Below are positions 12,123-24,542 of a stretch of 64,000 nt of DNA, in pieces. A model generated the notes under the pieces. That model had not been told where the DNA came from. It made no database searches and was given only the letters and a program-made list of their open reading frames with translations. Every line of letters begins with the position of its first letter. Positions within the stretch are counted from its first letter, which is position 1. A program made the position numbers and the translations under genes. This DNA is from Datura wrightii (lineage: Eukaryota > Streptophyta > Magnoliopsida > Solanales > Solanaceae), in the NCBI GenBank assembly GCA_035772735.1, contig JASDFA010000008.1, forward strand, positions 6,368,501-6,432,500. Reading direction: 5' to 3'.

Positions 12123-12449
12123 GTGGTAACAGGTATGATGACTATTTTCTCGTACCCTGCTTATGTGTTGATTTATCCAGGGTCTACTTTGTCCTACGTT
12201 ACCCCATTTGTGGCTCGAAAGTTTAGTGTTGTACCAGAGTTGCTTCAGCAACCCTTTTCAGTATCTACACCTGTCGGTGACTCCATTATAGCCAGAAGGG
12301 TTTATCGAGGGTGTACATTGGAGGTTGCTAATCGTCAGACTACAGTAGATCTGGTAGAACTAGAGATGATTGATTTTAATGCCATTATGGGTATGGATTG
12401 GTTGGTGCCACGCTATGCCAACGTAGAATGTTGGACCAAGACGGTCTGA
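12123..12449 (+). pseudogene. Element B protease with lost catalytic Asp
   Basis: 108 residues, retropepsin fold by wording: VLIYPGSTLSYVTPFVA corresponds to the family's LIDPGST loop, and FNAIMGMDWL to the end motif. The catalytic Asp codon reads Tyr (D to Y, a GAT-to-TAT type change), so the enzyme cannot work. It sits between gag and RT as usual. Confidence 0.9.
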
Positions 12450-12579
12450 TTCCACTTTCCAGGGGAGGCGGTACGAGAGTGGAAGGGCAGCACAACTATG
12501 CTATAAGGTAGGTTTATTTCCTACCTTCAGGCGAGGAAGTTGATAGCTAAGAGATGCATTTACCACCTAGTCAGAGTCC

Positions 12580-13370
12580 AGGATGTTCGGGTAGAGCCTC
12601 CGACTCTCTAGTCTGTTCTAGTTGTTAATCAATTCTCTGACGTATTTCCAGATGAGCTACCTGGTATTCCCCCAGAAAGAGAAATAGATTTTGCAATTAA
12701 TTTGCTACCAGGCACTCAACCCATATCAATTCCCCCATATCATATGGCTCATGCTGAACTTAGAGAGTTAAAGGAGCAGCTGAAAGATCTGTTAGATAAG
12801 GGCTTTATCAGGATGAGTACTTCACCTTGGGGTGCGCCAGTTCTATTTGTGAGAAAGAAGGATGGCTCGCTCCGCAAGTGTATAGATTACCGGTAGTTGA
12901 ATAAGGTTATAGTTAAGAATAAGTATCCGCTTCCCAAAATAGATGATGTGTTTGACCAGTTATATGGGGGGCGATATTTCTCAAAGATTGACTTACGGTT
13001 CGGATACTATCAGGTTCGAGTCCGTGAAAGAGACATTCCCAAGACAGCCTTAAGGACCAGATACGACCATTTTGAGTTCCTAGTCATGTCCTTTGGGTTG
13101 AAAAATGCCCCAGCAGTATTTATGGACCTATGAACAGTATCGTCAGACCATACCTAGACCTGTTCGTGATAGTATTCATTGATGACATTCTGGTATATTC
13201 TTGCTCAGAGGCAGATCACCAGAATCATTTATGGACAGTGCTTCAGATTCTCAAGGACCATCAGTTGTATGCCAAGTTCTCCAAATGTGAATTTTGGCTG
13301 AACTCAATAGATTTCTTGGGGCATATTGTGTCGGATGCTGATATACAGGTAGACACGTAGAAAATAGAAG
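12580..13370 (+). pseudogene. Element B reverse transcriptase (broken)
   Basis: Linker DELPGIPPEREIDFAINLLPGTQPISIPPYHMA, then KQLKDLLDKGFIR-like sequence, RKKDGSLRKCIDYR followed by a stop at 12894-12896, KNKYPLPKIDDVFDQL, and the palm motif VFIDDILVYS (both Asp present). A frameshift occurs near 13133. The open pieces are 12702-12896, 12897-13133 and 13130-13360. It polymerises cDNA in functional relatives. Confidence 0.9.
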
Positions 13371-14110
13371 CAGTCAAAACATGGCCCAGACCTACCACTC
13401 CGACTGAAGTCCACAGTTTTCTGGGATTAGCAGGATACTATAGGAAATTTGTTGAGGGATTCTCCACCATAGCGGCACCTCTGACTAAGCTGACGCAGAA
13501 AGTAGTAAAGTTTCAGTGGACAGTGGTATGTGAGCAGAGTTTCCAAGAATTGAAAGATAGATTAACCTCCGCCCCAGTGTTGGCATCGCCAGAAGGTACA
13601 ATGGGTTATGCAGTGTATTGCGACGCTTCGGGTGTTGGGTTAGGATGCGTGTTGATGCAGCATGGTAAGTAATTGCTTATGCTTCCAGACAGCTGAGAAA
13701 AGATGAAAAGAATTATCCTACCCATGACCTGGAACTAGCCGCGGTAATCCACGCCCTAAAGATATGGAGACATTACTTGTATGGCGTCCATGTGGGTATT
13801 TTAACTGACCATAAGAGCCTACAGTATATCTTCACTCAGAGGGAGTTTAATTTGCGGCAGCGTCGCTGGTTGGAGTTATTGAAAGATTATGATGTGAACA
13901 TTCTGTATCATTCGGGAAAGGCCAACGTAGTAGCAGATGCCCACAGCCGCAAATCTATGGGGAGTTTAGCGTACTTGCAATTCGAGCAGCGGGAGTTGGC
14001 CAGAGAAATACACCAATTAGTCAATTTAGTCGTTAGTGTAAAAGAAACAGAGGAAAACAGAGCGGTAATTCAGAACACCGCTGTGTCGTCATTAGTTGTG
14101 GAGGTAAAGT
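13371..14110 (+). pseudogene. Element B RNase H (broken)
   Basis: It follows RT with the connection GFSTIAAPLTKLTQK, then YAVYCDASGVGLGCVLMQHGK (first catalytic Asp in DAS) with a frameshift directly after it. It ends with the open segment 13777-14112: VGILTDHKSLQYIFTQREFNLRQRRWLELL and ANVVADAHSRKS (DALSRK form in intact relatives). It degrades the RNA of RNA:DNA hybrids in working elements. Confidence 0.87.
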
Positions 14111-14149
14111 AATGGCAGTATGAAGATCCTGACCTGGTTTAGCTTAAAG

Positions 14150-14940
14150 ATAGAGTTCAGCAAGGGAAAGCGCCAGATTTTCAAGTGACTGAGGATGAAG
14201 TGTTACGATGTAAAGGCCGCCTAGTGTTCTAGATATTTCAGGGCTTCGCCAGCAGATTATGAAGGAGGTACATTATGCCTGTTATTCTCTCCACTCTGGC
14301 GCGACGAAAATGTACCACAATATCAAAGAAATCTATTGGTGGCCAGGTATGAAGAGGGAAATAGCAGAATTCATAGTCCAGTGTCCTAACAGCCAGCAAG
14401 TAAAAGTGGAACACCAGAAACCGAGTGGATTGACTCAGGACATAGCTATGCCTCTTTGGAAGTGGGAAGAAGTAAACATGGACTTTGTAGCAGGATTACC
14501 CCGTTCTAGGCATAAACATGATTCAATTTGGGTAATTGTTGATAGACTGACGAAATCAACCCATTTCCTGCCACTAAAACCCTCTTTTTCTGCCGAAGAT
14601 TACGCCGAATTGTATATCAGAGAAATAGTCAGATTACACTGTGTTCCAGTATCTATTATCTCTGACAGAGAAGCATAATTTACAGCTAGATTTTGGCAGT
14701 CGTTTTAGAGAAGTTTGGGAACGCAAGTTAATTTGAACACAGTATTCCACCCTCAGACAGATGGACAGGTTGAACGCACTATTCAAACGCTCGAGGATAT
14801 GCTATGGGCGTGTGTGTTGGACTTTGGAGGTAGTTGGGATGAGCATTTACCGTTGATTGAGTTTGCTTGTAACAATAGTTACCACTTAGTTATCCAGATG
14901 GCGCCCTTTGAGGCATTTTACGGGCAAAAGTGTAGATCGC
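14150..14940 (+). pseudogene. Element B integrase zinc domain and core (broken)
   Basis: Open segments are 14259-14678 and 14715-14940. The zinc domain reads HSGATKMYHNIKEIYWWPGMK...CPNSQQVK, the last zinc Cys being Ser. The DDE core is visible: NMDFVAGLP, SIISDRE, and HPQTDGQVERTIQ. After YGQKCRSR (14920-14943) the sequence jumps directly to MRLGKKGKLSPR. Comparison with A shows that roughly 65-70 codons have been deleted. Confidence 0.88.
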
Positions 14941-15323
14941 GGGTGATGAGATTGGGCAAGAAAGGTAAGCTCAGTCCGAGATTCATTGGACCCTATCAGG
15001 TTCGGCGGAGACTAGGCCAAGTGGCATACTAGTTGAACTTGCCTCCATAATTAGAGTTCGTTCATCCAGTTTTCCATGTATCTATGCTAAGAAAGTACAT
15101 AGGATACTACTCCAGAATTCTCCCAGTCCACGATGTCCTGGTTACGGAGGAGCTGGCCTATGAAGAGGTTCCAGTAGCCATACTAGACAGAGAGATTCGT
15201 AGATTGAGAACTAAAGATGTTGCTTCTTTGAAGGTACTGTGGCGTAATAAGAACCGAGAGGAGATGACTTGGGAAGCAGAGGAAGACATGAAAGTCAGAT
15301 ATCCTTACTTGTTCCAAGCCTAG
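14941..15323 (+). pseudogene. Element B integrase C-terminus and chromodomain-like tail
   Basis: GKKGKLSPRFIGPYQVRRRLGQVAY, a stop, then an open piece (15084-15323) ending VAILDREIRRLRTKDVASLKVLWRN...MTWEAEEDM. It is homologous to the tails of A (about 2780) and G (about 59031), a short chromodomain-like fold thought to guide Tekay integration. Bases 15324-15561 downstream are untranslated, with no other signal seen. Confidence 0.85.
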
Positions 15324-15561
15324 TCATCCAAGAGGTATGTTAGTATTGTTACCTTATGAAATGCCTTATATTATATGTATAAATGAGATAACTGACTCTA
15401 GTCTTTTACGTGATGAATGCTATAGTATTGTGTGGAGTGCTTGTATTGGACTTTTCTGCATTTCAGGTTTTTGAGATAGTCCATATTACAGGGGAAACTC
15501 TGCCAAAATTTTCCTAAAAGAAAGTTGAGTAAGTTGAGACCCCTATAAATAGAAGTTTACA

Positions 15562-15593
15562 TTCGAGGGCGAATGTTCTTAAGGGGGGGAGGA
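15562..15593 (+). promoter_or_regulatory. Element B TTCGAGGGCGAA box and polypurine tract
   Basis: TTCGAGGGCGAA (15562-15573), then AAGGGGGGGAGGA abutting the 3' LTR. This is the normal plus-strand priming position. Confidence 0.9.
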
Positions 15594-17923
15594 TGTTACA
15601 GCCCATAAATTATCGACATGTAGATGGCCTATTCACATGTTGGTTAAGAGTTTTTGAAGGTCATACGTGCTAGAAAAAGGCCTGGGGGAAGACTGGATGA
15701 ACATCACATCGAAGCATCGCGGGAGGAGCCGGGGCAGAACCCCTCCGCGATGGCGCCGTGCTACGGAGGGAGGGCCTCCGCGATGGCGGCGTGCCACGAA
15801 GGCCCTGTCCAAGCCCCACTATATAAACCCCCACTTCGTTTATTTCATGAAATTTCTCATAATTTCCAATAAGAAACAGAGGGCAAAGCAGAGAGAGGGA
15901 AACACGAAAAAAATCTACCATTTTCCTTCCTATTACGCCGTCAAATGCAGTCCAAAATCAGATTAAACCTAGATACCGAAGTATAAAGCTGCAAATAGCA
16001 TTCCGTTTAGTTTCGTGAAATTCGGCCGGTGAACCATCATGCTACCGAGATAAGGTAAATGGAATTGCTCCAATTTATTGTCAATATACTCCTACCCTAA
16101 AGTAACCATTTCTCACTTCTGGACTTTTGAGAAATAGTGCGTTTTTGACCATTTTTCGATAAGTCAAAGTTTGGGATATATATATTAAAAGTGATTTTTT
16201 CTTCCAGAATATTAATGTATTTAGTCCTAATTGGTATACATATTGATGTAGTTGGGAGAAATTGCGGAATATTGACCGAAATTACGCCAATTAGCCGAGA
16301 AATCAAAAACGGAGGTGTGTAAAGCTTGTTCCTTCGGCAAGTTAGTAATCCTAGTATAGCAAATAGCGGGAACTATAGAAGAAAGAACTCAGAAGTCGAG
16401 TATTGAGTCCAGTATGAATCCAGCAAGCATGTTTTATGTTATTATGTTGTATTCAGAATAAAAGTTAGTCAAGCAATATCAGACAGTCAGATAATATTTC
16501 AGATACAATTAGCATAGTAAAAGAATCAGTTTAATGTAGAAGAGAGATTCAGAATAGAATACCAAAACAAGGATAGTATTTTCAGATTAAACATGCTTGT
16601 TATATGTGATTATTGTTTGTTGAGACTTGTTTGTGATATGTGGGAACCCTTAGAGCTTCCTTGCCGCCCCAGGGTTAATAGCTGTGTCGACTCGCCCGCT
16701 AGAGGGTGAGGATACGTCACTCCAAGGAGTGGCATGCTGTCCACAGGAGGACGAAGATGGGATGCAACATTCCCCATATTAGGCTTATCAGCATAGCATT
16801 ATAGCTTACCCTGTCGAGCGCTTGCGCCCAAGGGGCAAATTACAGATACAAATATAGATACAGATTACAGTTTATAGTTACAGGAGTCCTCCGGACTCAG
16901 ATACAGTTATAGTCAGGGGCCTAGAGAGCCCAAGATACATACCCATGGGGCCGGTGGAAATGCTCATTGTTAGTAGGCGAGTGGAGTGATTTACTTTTTG
17001 ATGGTTTTGACCTGGGTAGGGGTATATAGTTTGTGTGTTTGTAGACACCTTCCGGCTTATGGGGGCTGGTATAGGTCCTTTTATGTTATATATGTATATA
17101 CATGTTATTTATTAGATAATAGATAGCAGGACGCCACGTCGACAAGTATGCTTCTACCTTACCTTCAGTACAAATAAGCTTATTAAAGATCCCGCCAGCC
17201 CAGACAGTTTCAGCTACTTTCTGCTATTTAGAACTAGCAGTATTATTGCTTATATTAAGTTATGTTCCGTTTTCTTTACATACTCGATACTAGTGCTATT
17301 GACACCCATTTGGGGGGCTACATTACTTGCCTGTAGGTACTCATAGACGAGGAGCCGATCCCTCATGATTCAGCCAGCTCATGGAGTCATCAGCTCCTGT
17401 CATTCGGAGCTAGACAGCTAGAGCTTTATTTTCTTTCTTTTGTTGTACAGTAAGGGTAGGCCGGGGCCCTATCCCGACCATCTTATTAGTATTCTTAGAG
17501 GCTTGTAGATTGTGTATTCCATGTGGTTAGTTATACCAGTTGTGTTAGGCCGTGTGTATATCTTAGCTTATTCTTAATGGCTGTGTGGGGCCTCATTCAG
17601 TTGGTAGTGGTGACCTGGTCGGTCACGTAACAGTTTAGCTCCTGTTTTCCTTATTCGAAAGTAACTAGACAGCATGGTGGCCTTATCAGTCCATGTAGGT
17701 TCCCTTACATTGATGTGCTTCTGGTTAGCTGTTATGTTTGTACAGGTGGCTATAGGCCTAGCCGGTCGGGGGCTGTATTTACAGCCGTTATATAGCCCGT
17801 TGATTTTATAAATCAGAGTTAGAGCCAACCAGGCACCAGGAATGCTTAGGCTTAGCAGTCTAGCAGTTCAGGTCCTAGTAGCACACCAGGTGCCAGTCAT
17901 ACACCCCAAGGTGGGGCGTGACA
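15594..17923 (+). repeat. Element B 3' LTR (2330 bp)
   Basis: It matches 6776-9121 end to end, TGTTACA...GTGACA. It keeps clearer palindrome words before the TATA box (15819-15828). It is followed by TSD CATAC and the gag of A. Confidence 0.94.
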
Positions 17924-18491
17924 CATACTCTTGTACATTCATTCTCCCTTGCTTCAAATTCATGAACTCTGCTACCTTCATCTCCCTTATCTCCTGAGGG
18001 AAGAACCGGTCTAGAAATGCAACATGGAACTCTTCCCAAGTGACCGAACCTGCTCTTGTAACCCTGCTATCTTTCCATTGGCAAAACCAGATGTGCGCAA
18101 CCCCTTTTAGCTGATAAGAGGCCAACTCAGCACATTCAACCCCATTCACCCCCATGACTTGGGTAATCTTGACAATCTCATCCACAAAATCATGTGGGTC
18201 CTCATCCACCTTGGACCCAAGGAACTCTTGTTGGTTCATCCACAAAAAGTCACCAACTCGAGCCACCGCTGCGTTGCCATTTGGCGGAACATGTGCAATA
18301 GCCTCCTGCTTGACCTGAGCAGTCAAGGCCTACATAAGCATCTAAATAGTGGCCCCGAACATGGCATGAGCGGCTGGATCTAGTGCCTGAGGCTCCTGAA
18401 CTGGTAGGGCTGGCTGATGCCCATAACCATTGCCATCCTCGTGGCCTTCACCACCTCCATTCCTCCTTCTGTTCATTCTTCAAGGAGCCAT
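17924..18491 (-). pseudogene. Element A gag, N-terminal part right of insertion B
   Basis: Minus strand from ATG 18491 (MAP, then a stop). Open from 18326: VGDFLWMNQQEFLGSKVDEDPHDFVDEI, VTWEEFHVAFLDRFFPQEIREMKVAEFMNLKQGRMNVQEY. This is the retrotransposon gag capsid core and ends exactly at the B insertion. The protein tail encoded past it belongs to the LTR of B and is not real. Confidence 0.88.
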
Positions 18492-18700
18492 GATTCTGCA
18501 ATCGCGAATAGCACGAATTAGAAGGACAGAAAGACTTTTCATCACACGACGTAGATCATGAAAGAAGGGAACATTTCCTAGATGTCTCATAGCCTCTTCT
18601 TCATAAGTGTGGCGCGCTTCACACCCATGAAAAAGACTCTACTTAACGTGGCTTTCAGACACCCTAGGGCACTTCAAACCTATGGCTCTGATACCAAGTT
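18492..18700 (-). promoter_or_regulatory. Element A leader with tRNA-Met primer site
   Basis: TGGTATCAGAGC on the minus strand at 18685-18696, four bases from the 5' LTR. The remainder (18492-18684) is the untranslated leader, with no other signal seen. Confidence 0.88.
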
Positions 18701-21046
18701 TTTCACGACCCAAATGGAGGCCTAAACTATGACATGGGACAAGGAGCCCTGAGAGACCCCAAATCGACCCATGGCATAAGCATACATCTAACTTAACCAA
18801 GAGGCTGAATAATCGACAATACAATCATAACAGAAGTCTAGCTTGAATATAACATAAGAGTATAAAATTCGAAGCTGAATACATACATATGTCTGAATAG
18901 CCTTTAAACATGACGAGTTGAAGGGACAAAACCCCAACTAACTCAAAAAATTGAAAACTAAAATACATAAAGAAAAGATAAATAGTTTGTTCCTCGGAAG
19001 ATGAGAGCTCACCAATAAGCAGACACTAACTCTGAGAAGCTGTCTAAAAATGGGGCTGAACCTGCGAGCCTGGTCCTGTATCATGAAACGATACAACATA
19101 GAAAGTATGCGGTCAATACGTGGAATGTACCGAGTATGCAAGGTAAGAAAAACCACTAAAGTAAGTAAAACCTTTCAACAAAATGCATTAATTAAAACAT
19201 AAACATCAGTAAACTAAGAGTAGGGCTTGCACGCATTCTTTCTGAAATCATGATCTTTTCATAATATGACAATACATAGCTTAATAACATCAAATTGACT
19301 CGAATAACTCAAAGCCGAAATATGATATTTATTGAAAAGCCGAACATTGAGTCAAACCTTACTTTTAGAACCTGCATGAGTATATGATAACAATGAGTAT
19401 TGAATATGCGTAACTGAATCATATAGAAAAATGGGAGACTTGTCACTTAACCGACATACCAAGATAGAGCTTACGTGGTCCCGACTATCAGACTCAAGTG
19501 GGCAGAGCCATCCAAAGTCTTGCCAGGGCTAAGGACACTACCATGATATCGATATCAAGTTGAAGACCCATTAGGGCAAGGGGAAGCTCACAAGGGAGGT
19601 CCTAACTCATATAGTATCAACCTACATTGGTGCATAGTTCTGGGGCATAGGGTGATCGACCCTTACCTTGCTCGGTGCTAGACTCTTCTCCCAAAAACAT
19701 GCAATGCTCTACATCGTATATAAAGAAGCTCAACATCGTCTATTAACGAAGCTCAATAATAAAATACATCTCAAATACAAAATCCTACATATGAGAAGCT
19801 TTAGTTCAAAACATACCACAAGTTGAAAACATACATGGGATCCTTTTCTCCAGAACCATGTTGTAAGCCATTCATAAAAAAGACTTAACTCAAAACATAC
19901 CACAAGCTAGAATATAGAACTTGGGAGTCTTTGCTCCAAAACAATGTGGTAAGCTTAGTTTGGGAAAATCATCATTTAAACAAAGCATGTGGGCATTTCC
20001 CAAAGCTTTATCATGCTTATAAATACTCTATTCTCATTGAAAACATAATTATCAACATGGGTGGCTTCAATCATGCTTTTCATTATAATATCTTATCATT
20101 ATTACATATGCTTCACAAATCTCACTTTTCATGATCATATCATGAATGTGCTTCAACATTCATAAGGCTAGAAATGTAATTTAGTTGAAATCCTTAGAAA
20201 ATTAGCCCATGCTTCACAATTCGATAATAAAATCATAATCAGTTCATGCCCATGTAAGGAAATTGAAGATTCATGAATTTGGGTAAAACCTCATAACTTG
20301 ATCATAGAAAACTCTCATGTTTAGTTAGAAGTTGGGCATGGGTGTGGAAGTAAACACCAACTTATAACTCAACATACTTGGAAGGGATTGATTCTACCAC
20401 TTCTTTGGTTGCCCAAAAAGGATATGAATAAAAACCTTAAAGACTTTCTCTAGATCACCTCCTAAACCTCTCAAGTTTGCATGTATGGAAGGAAATAACT
20501 TAGAATAGCTTTTCCCCTCCAAAAACCCACTAAAATGAGCCTTAAACGATGTAGTATAGGCTCTAGAAACATAGGAATTATGAAAAGGCACTTATTAAAT
20601 TTGCAGGAAATTACTGCCAGGTGGTCATAATGGACGACCGACATCTCATGGTCTAGGGCAATGACTCGTCACCCTGCTTGTCATGTACACTGCCTGGCCT
20701 TGTCTCCTTGGCTTGTTACGGGTCATATCACGAATCGTCAGGGGTGACCAAGACTCATGGTTACTAGTCGTTAAGTACACTACTCTCCTTCTTCTCTTTT
20801 CCTTTTCCCCCACCCTACTGTTGACCTAATGACTTTTAGGGTCTAACCATGAATCGTTGCCACGTCAGTGGGGACCCTTTTCTTAAAACATCCCAAAATT
20901 CTCACTGGCCTCCCCACGAGTCACCTGACGACTAGTGGGCTGCCCTCACGAGTCGTCTCATGACTCGTCCTCCGTTTGCAACATCTACTTTACATTTTCC
21001 CTGTTACAACTCTTAGGTCCAATCTTTGGGCTTCCGAGGTATAACA
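18701..21046 (-). repeat. Element A 5' LTR (2346 bp)
   Basis: It matches 113-2456. The outer dinucleotide next to the primer site reads TTTCAC instead of TGTCAC, a point change. It ends TATAACA, followed by TSD GAGCA. The palindrome-rich U3 stretch lies at about 20620-20990. Confidence 0.93.
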
Positions 21047-21247
21047 GAGCAGGTAAATAGTGTAGAGGTTGTCGAGTGTCTAAGTGCCTTGGATACTACC
21101 AGCGCCTATATCAGGAGAGGGGTGATTTTTGAGACATTTGACCAACCATTGACTTGGGAGAAGATAAAACCTTCTATTGAGAAGGCATCAGTTCTTTATC
21201 TAAAGGCATTACCATCTTATTTGAAATATGTTTATTTAGGTAGTGGT
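21047..21247 (+). pseudogene. Element D: protease-RT spacer, second piece
   Basis: Open reading VNSVEVVECLSALDTTSAYIRRGVIF...WEKIKPSIEKASVLYLKALPSYLKYVYLGSG. It is homologous to F near 43060-43260. It starts with the TSD of A and ends with GTGGT (21243-21247), the left TSD of C. The ORF continuing into C is an artefact. Confidence 0.85.
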
Positions 21248-22668
21248 TGTTCGGGTGTTTGTTGGGTATATAAAACCGACACGCAAGTGCACGTGGTCGA
21301 ACAAGTAGTAAGTGGCTTTAGTAAGCCAAGTATCGATCCCACAGAGACTTGGATGAAGTGCAAATTGCTCAAGTGTACTATATTTTACTTCTAAAAATGC
21401 AGACAACAGCGTAACCAAAAAGTTGATAGTTTGTTTTATAAATTTTTATACTAAAACTAAGAACAATTATCTACTTTGAATCTGAACTATGAATGAAAGC
21501 ATGTTGAGGTTAAACGAACATGTAATGAAACTAATTATCATCATACTTTGGTTAATCTTTTCCTCCAGTTGCTAGCAAAGAACATCTGCCAAGAGATTAA
21601 AACTCTCGTATTTAACCTCACTTAAGAATCATGAACCATCCGTCTACATTTCTGTGATCAAATGCAATTCATGTCCTAGATATACAATTCCGGTTCCTAA
21701 ATTGACTAATACGACTTTCAGGTATATTTCTATCCTGAAAGCAAATCAAGACTCAATTTTCCCAAATCAAGTAAAGAACATATCCTATTAATTCACAACA
21801 TTCCAATTTTGTGCTCTCTCGATTGAAACTGGACTTTTTAGATGTACATTAATGTAGGCCACACACCAATGTAGTAAAAACAAGAATTAATAGAACAACA
21901 TGGAAGAAAAGATGAAAAACCATAGAATCAATAATCAAATTTCATCACAATTGTTCATAACCTCAGCAAGGATAGGAATTAGCCACTCATTTGTGGATTA
22001 ATCATCATAAAATGAGTGTTAATCATACAAGCAATTGAATTAAAGAAGAAAGAAAGAGAGAAAAAATCCTGAACTTTTCGTCCCTTAACTGCCTGTAACC
22101 CACGTCCTTGCTCCACCAAGTCAGAATCATGAAAAATGAACTCAAGTGTTCTATTTATACTGCTGGGAATTTTTCCCGGAATAATGAGCAACGTGTCACG
22201 GAGTGCATCGCGGAGCACTGCCTCCGTGACACGCCATGAACGCGGACCCTCACTGGAACTGGGGGTCCGGGAATTCAGGCTCAACGTGGCACGGCGTGCA
22301 TCGCGGAGCACTGGCTCCGTGCCACGGAGCAAATGCGGACCTCCACTGGAAATTGGGTGAATTTTCCCAATCCAGGCAGAATGCCTCCGCGATGGCAGCG
22401 TGACACGGCTCCATCGCGGAGCCCCATTATTTCATGCTGTCCAATGCTTTTTCCCTTGCTCGCATCCAAGTCCAACTCCGATATCCTTCAACATGTATTT
22501 TAGCTTCCCGAAATCACATTTTACCTGCAAAACAATGCTAATCATGTTGGTCAGTATAACTTCACGTTTTATTACCAATTACATGAGAATGTATACACAT
22601 TGATAGATAAACAAGGCGATAATGATACTTTTGAGTATCACTTGGGCATATAAATCTGCCCAAGATCA
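21248..22668 (-). repeat. Element C 3' LTR
   Basis: Plus-strand ends TGTTCGGG...AAGATCA. In element sense, a GC-rich block of hairpin words (22188-22430) precedes TATA (22151-22160, GTATAAATAG on minus). Confidence 0.96.
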
Positions 22669-22703
22669 CTTACCCCACACTTAAATCCTTGTTCGTCCTC
22701 GAA
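22669..22703 (-). promoter_or_regulatory. Element C polypurine tract and TTCGAGGACGAA box
   Basis: Minus strand: TTCGAGGACGAA (22692-22703), then AAGTGTGGGGTAAG adjoining the LTR start TGATC. Confidence 0.88.
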
Positions 22704-24542
22704 CAACAAACATACAATTCATACAATTTACATCCCAACCTCGCTACTTTGGTTCGACAATTTAGGCTACGGTCATACCGATTATTTAATACAGCAAATC
22801 ATCAAGAAAACATGCATGGTCTTATCAATGCAATGACCTTCAATACCTTAAGACCTCCTAGACTTTAAGAATCGACTCTCGATATCGGCAAACTCATGCA
22901 AATCAGCTGATCAAGATATCAGACACGAGAATTAATCTTTCATCAAGCATGTGCCCTCACAACACAAGAGAATCTTCCCCTTTTTGCTCATATGACTCAC
23001 AAACATTCAAACAGGGGCATGTACACACAATTTCACTCTCTCTCCCAAAAGAATTCACATGCATCATGTCATGACCCATAAGCTTGCCCTTAGTGTATTA
23101 CTCCACTAATATAAAGAAGTGTGATGTAAGATCACGTAGGACTTTAATGGGTTGTAATGGAAGCTATGGAACTAGTAAATATTGGATTAGCCAATAATAG
23201 CCACTAGCATCCTTAAGCGCCTTTTCAACACATCCCATCAACTCATGGACATTGTTTCTCTTTTTTTTTCATCATCCCATTCTTGATGATTTTATTTAGT
23301 ATGTCCCATTTCATTAAGCACACTTGACACAACAACAAAGATTATTCATGCACCTTCATTATCGTTTATTTATAGCAAGTGCACCTTCAACCTTTTCTTT
23401 TCTTCCCTCACTCTGCTTTTCTTTTTCTTTTCACCATTTTCACTCTTTGACACTTTGGGAAAATGATTTTCTCTTCTTAAGCGCTTAAGAGTTTTGTATA
23501 GGTTTTCCGGCTAATGAAAAGAAGGAATTAAGCTCGGTTTACACTTTTTGGACAAAAGAAAGAAATAATAGGCTAAAGGCTCAAAGGGCTGACTAGGGTA
23601 TACAATCACAGAAAGGGGGGTATGACAAGGAAAAAAATAGAAACTCTCGGTTAAAACAAAGAAATGCCTACATCCTTTCCTACATTACACCTCCTTCATT
23701 TCGTTTTGTAGACACACCAGGCAAGTTCTAGACACTTCACTATAGCATGGAATATCAACACCTCACTTCACACTTTCTGCACATGCTCGATTCAAGATGT
23801 ATTCACAGACTCTTCAATCAGGTAATTACATGAATTCAAACATTAAGCCTCAATCACACTGAATCGAACTCTACAGCCTAGGTATCTCAACATATTTACA
23901 ATTTTGCATGCTTTCCTACGAATCACCTTTGCATTTTGAATATCATGTACAACACGCAACCAGAATTTCGCAACCATAGAGTAACTACAGGTTCCGGGAT
24001 GCAATCCACCAAAGAAAAACTAAAAAAATAATTGAGAAAAAAACTACTCCTAACGACTACATTTCCCTTAAGACGGTCGTCATCCATCCATCAAAGGGAA
24101 CGGTCACTACTTAAGACGTCGGTTCAATGGGACCATTCTCGGTAAAAGAACCGAAAACAAATGCCGAGAAACCCAAAATTTAAAAAAATGTCAAAAATAT
24201 CGATCATTTCGATAGAGAAATTATTTACAAAATAATTTAAAAAATTTTAAAAAAAATCAATCATTTCGATAACAAAAATATGTACAGAATCAGAATCAGC
24301 TAGTAACCATTCAGCAACACACATCAATTTCACAAATATTTACAAATACAGAACAATAACTTGAAAATTCACAACTCACAAGGACAAACACATTTTCACA
24401 TACACGACAGCAAAATAGAGCATACATGCAAAACAGCCCAGCCCAGCACCTAACTACTCCCACCCCACACTTAGTCCGAACACTGTCCCCAGTGTTCACA
24501 AAAATTCAAAATAGCACAAATTCGGGTGGTGGAACTCCCTGA
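22704..24542 (-). other. Element C 3' untranslated region
   Basis: About 1.8 kb with no ORF of note and many pyrimidine/purine-rich stretches. Its pattern (for example GATGGATGGATGACGACCG on minus, about 24065-24095) recurs in the corresponding regions of D (about 53540) and F (about 35720), so it is a conserved non-coding part of this Athila group. Confidence 0.7.

Larger units (their letters stand above)
6776..17923 (+). mobile_element. Element B: Tekay/Del-type chromovirus nested in gag of A
   Basis: LTRs are at 6776-9121 and 15594-17923. The tRNA-Met primer site starts 4 bases after the first LTR. Plus-strand order is gag, protease, RT, RNase H, integrase, chromodomain-like tail, then a purine-rich tract. 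TSD CATAC occurs at 6771-6775 and 17924-17928. A solo Athila LTR (S1) splits its gag. Without S1 it is about 9.7 kb. The LTR pair is roughly 88-90% identical by eye over the first 150 bp. It is non-functional: stops throughout, a mutated protease and an integrase deletion. Confidence 0.95.
113..21046 (-). mobile_element. Element A: Tekay/Del-type Ty3/Gypsy chromovirus, nested in D and split by B
   Basis: Two LTRs (113-2456 and 18701-21046) in minus orientation flank gag, protease, RT, RNase H, integrase and a chromodomain-like tail read right to left. The tRNA-Met primer site lies left of the right-hand (5') LTR. The TSD is GAGCA at 108-112 and 21047-21051. The gag is interrupted by element B (6776-17923, TSD CATAC). 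Without B the element is about 9.8 kb. Stops and frameshifts break all domains. Over the first ~150 bp I estimate the LTR pair at about 85% identity by eye, so this is an old insertion. Confidence 0.93.
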
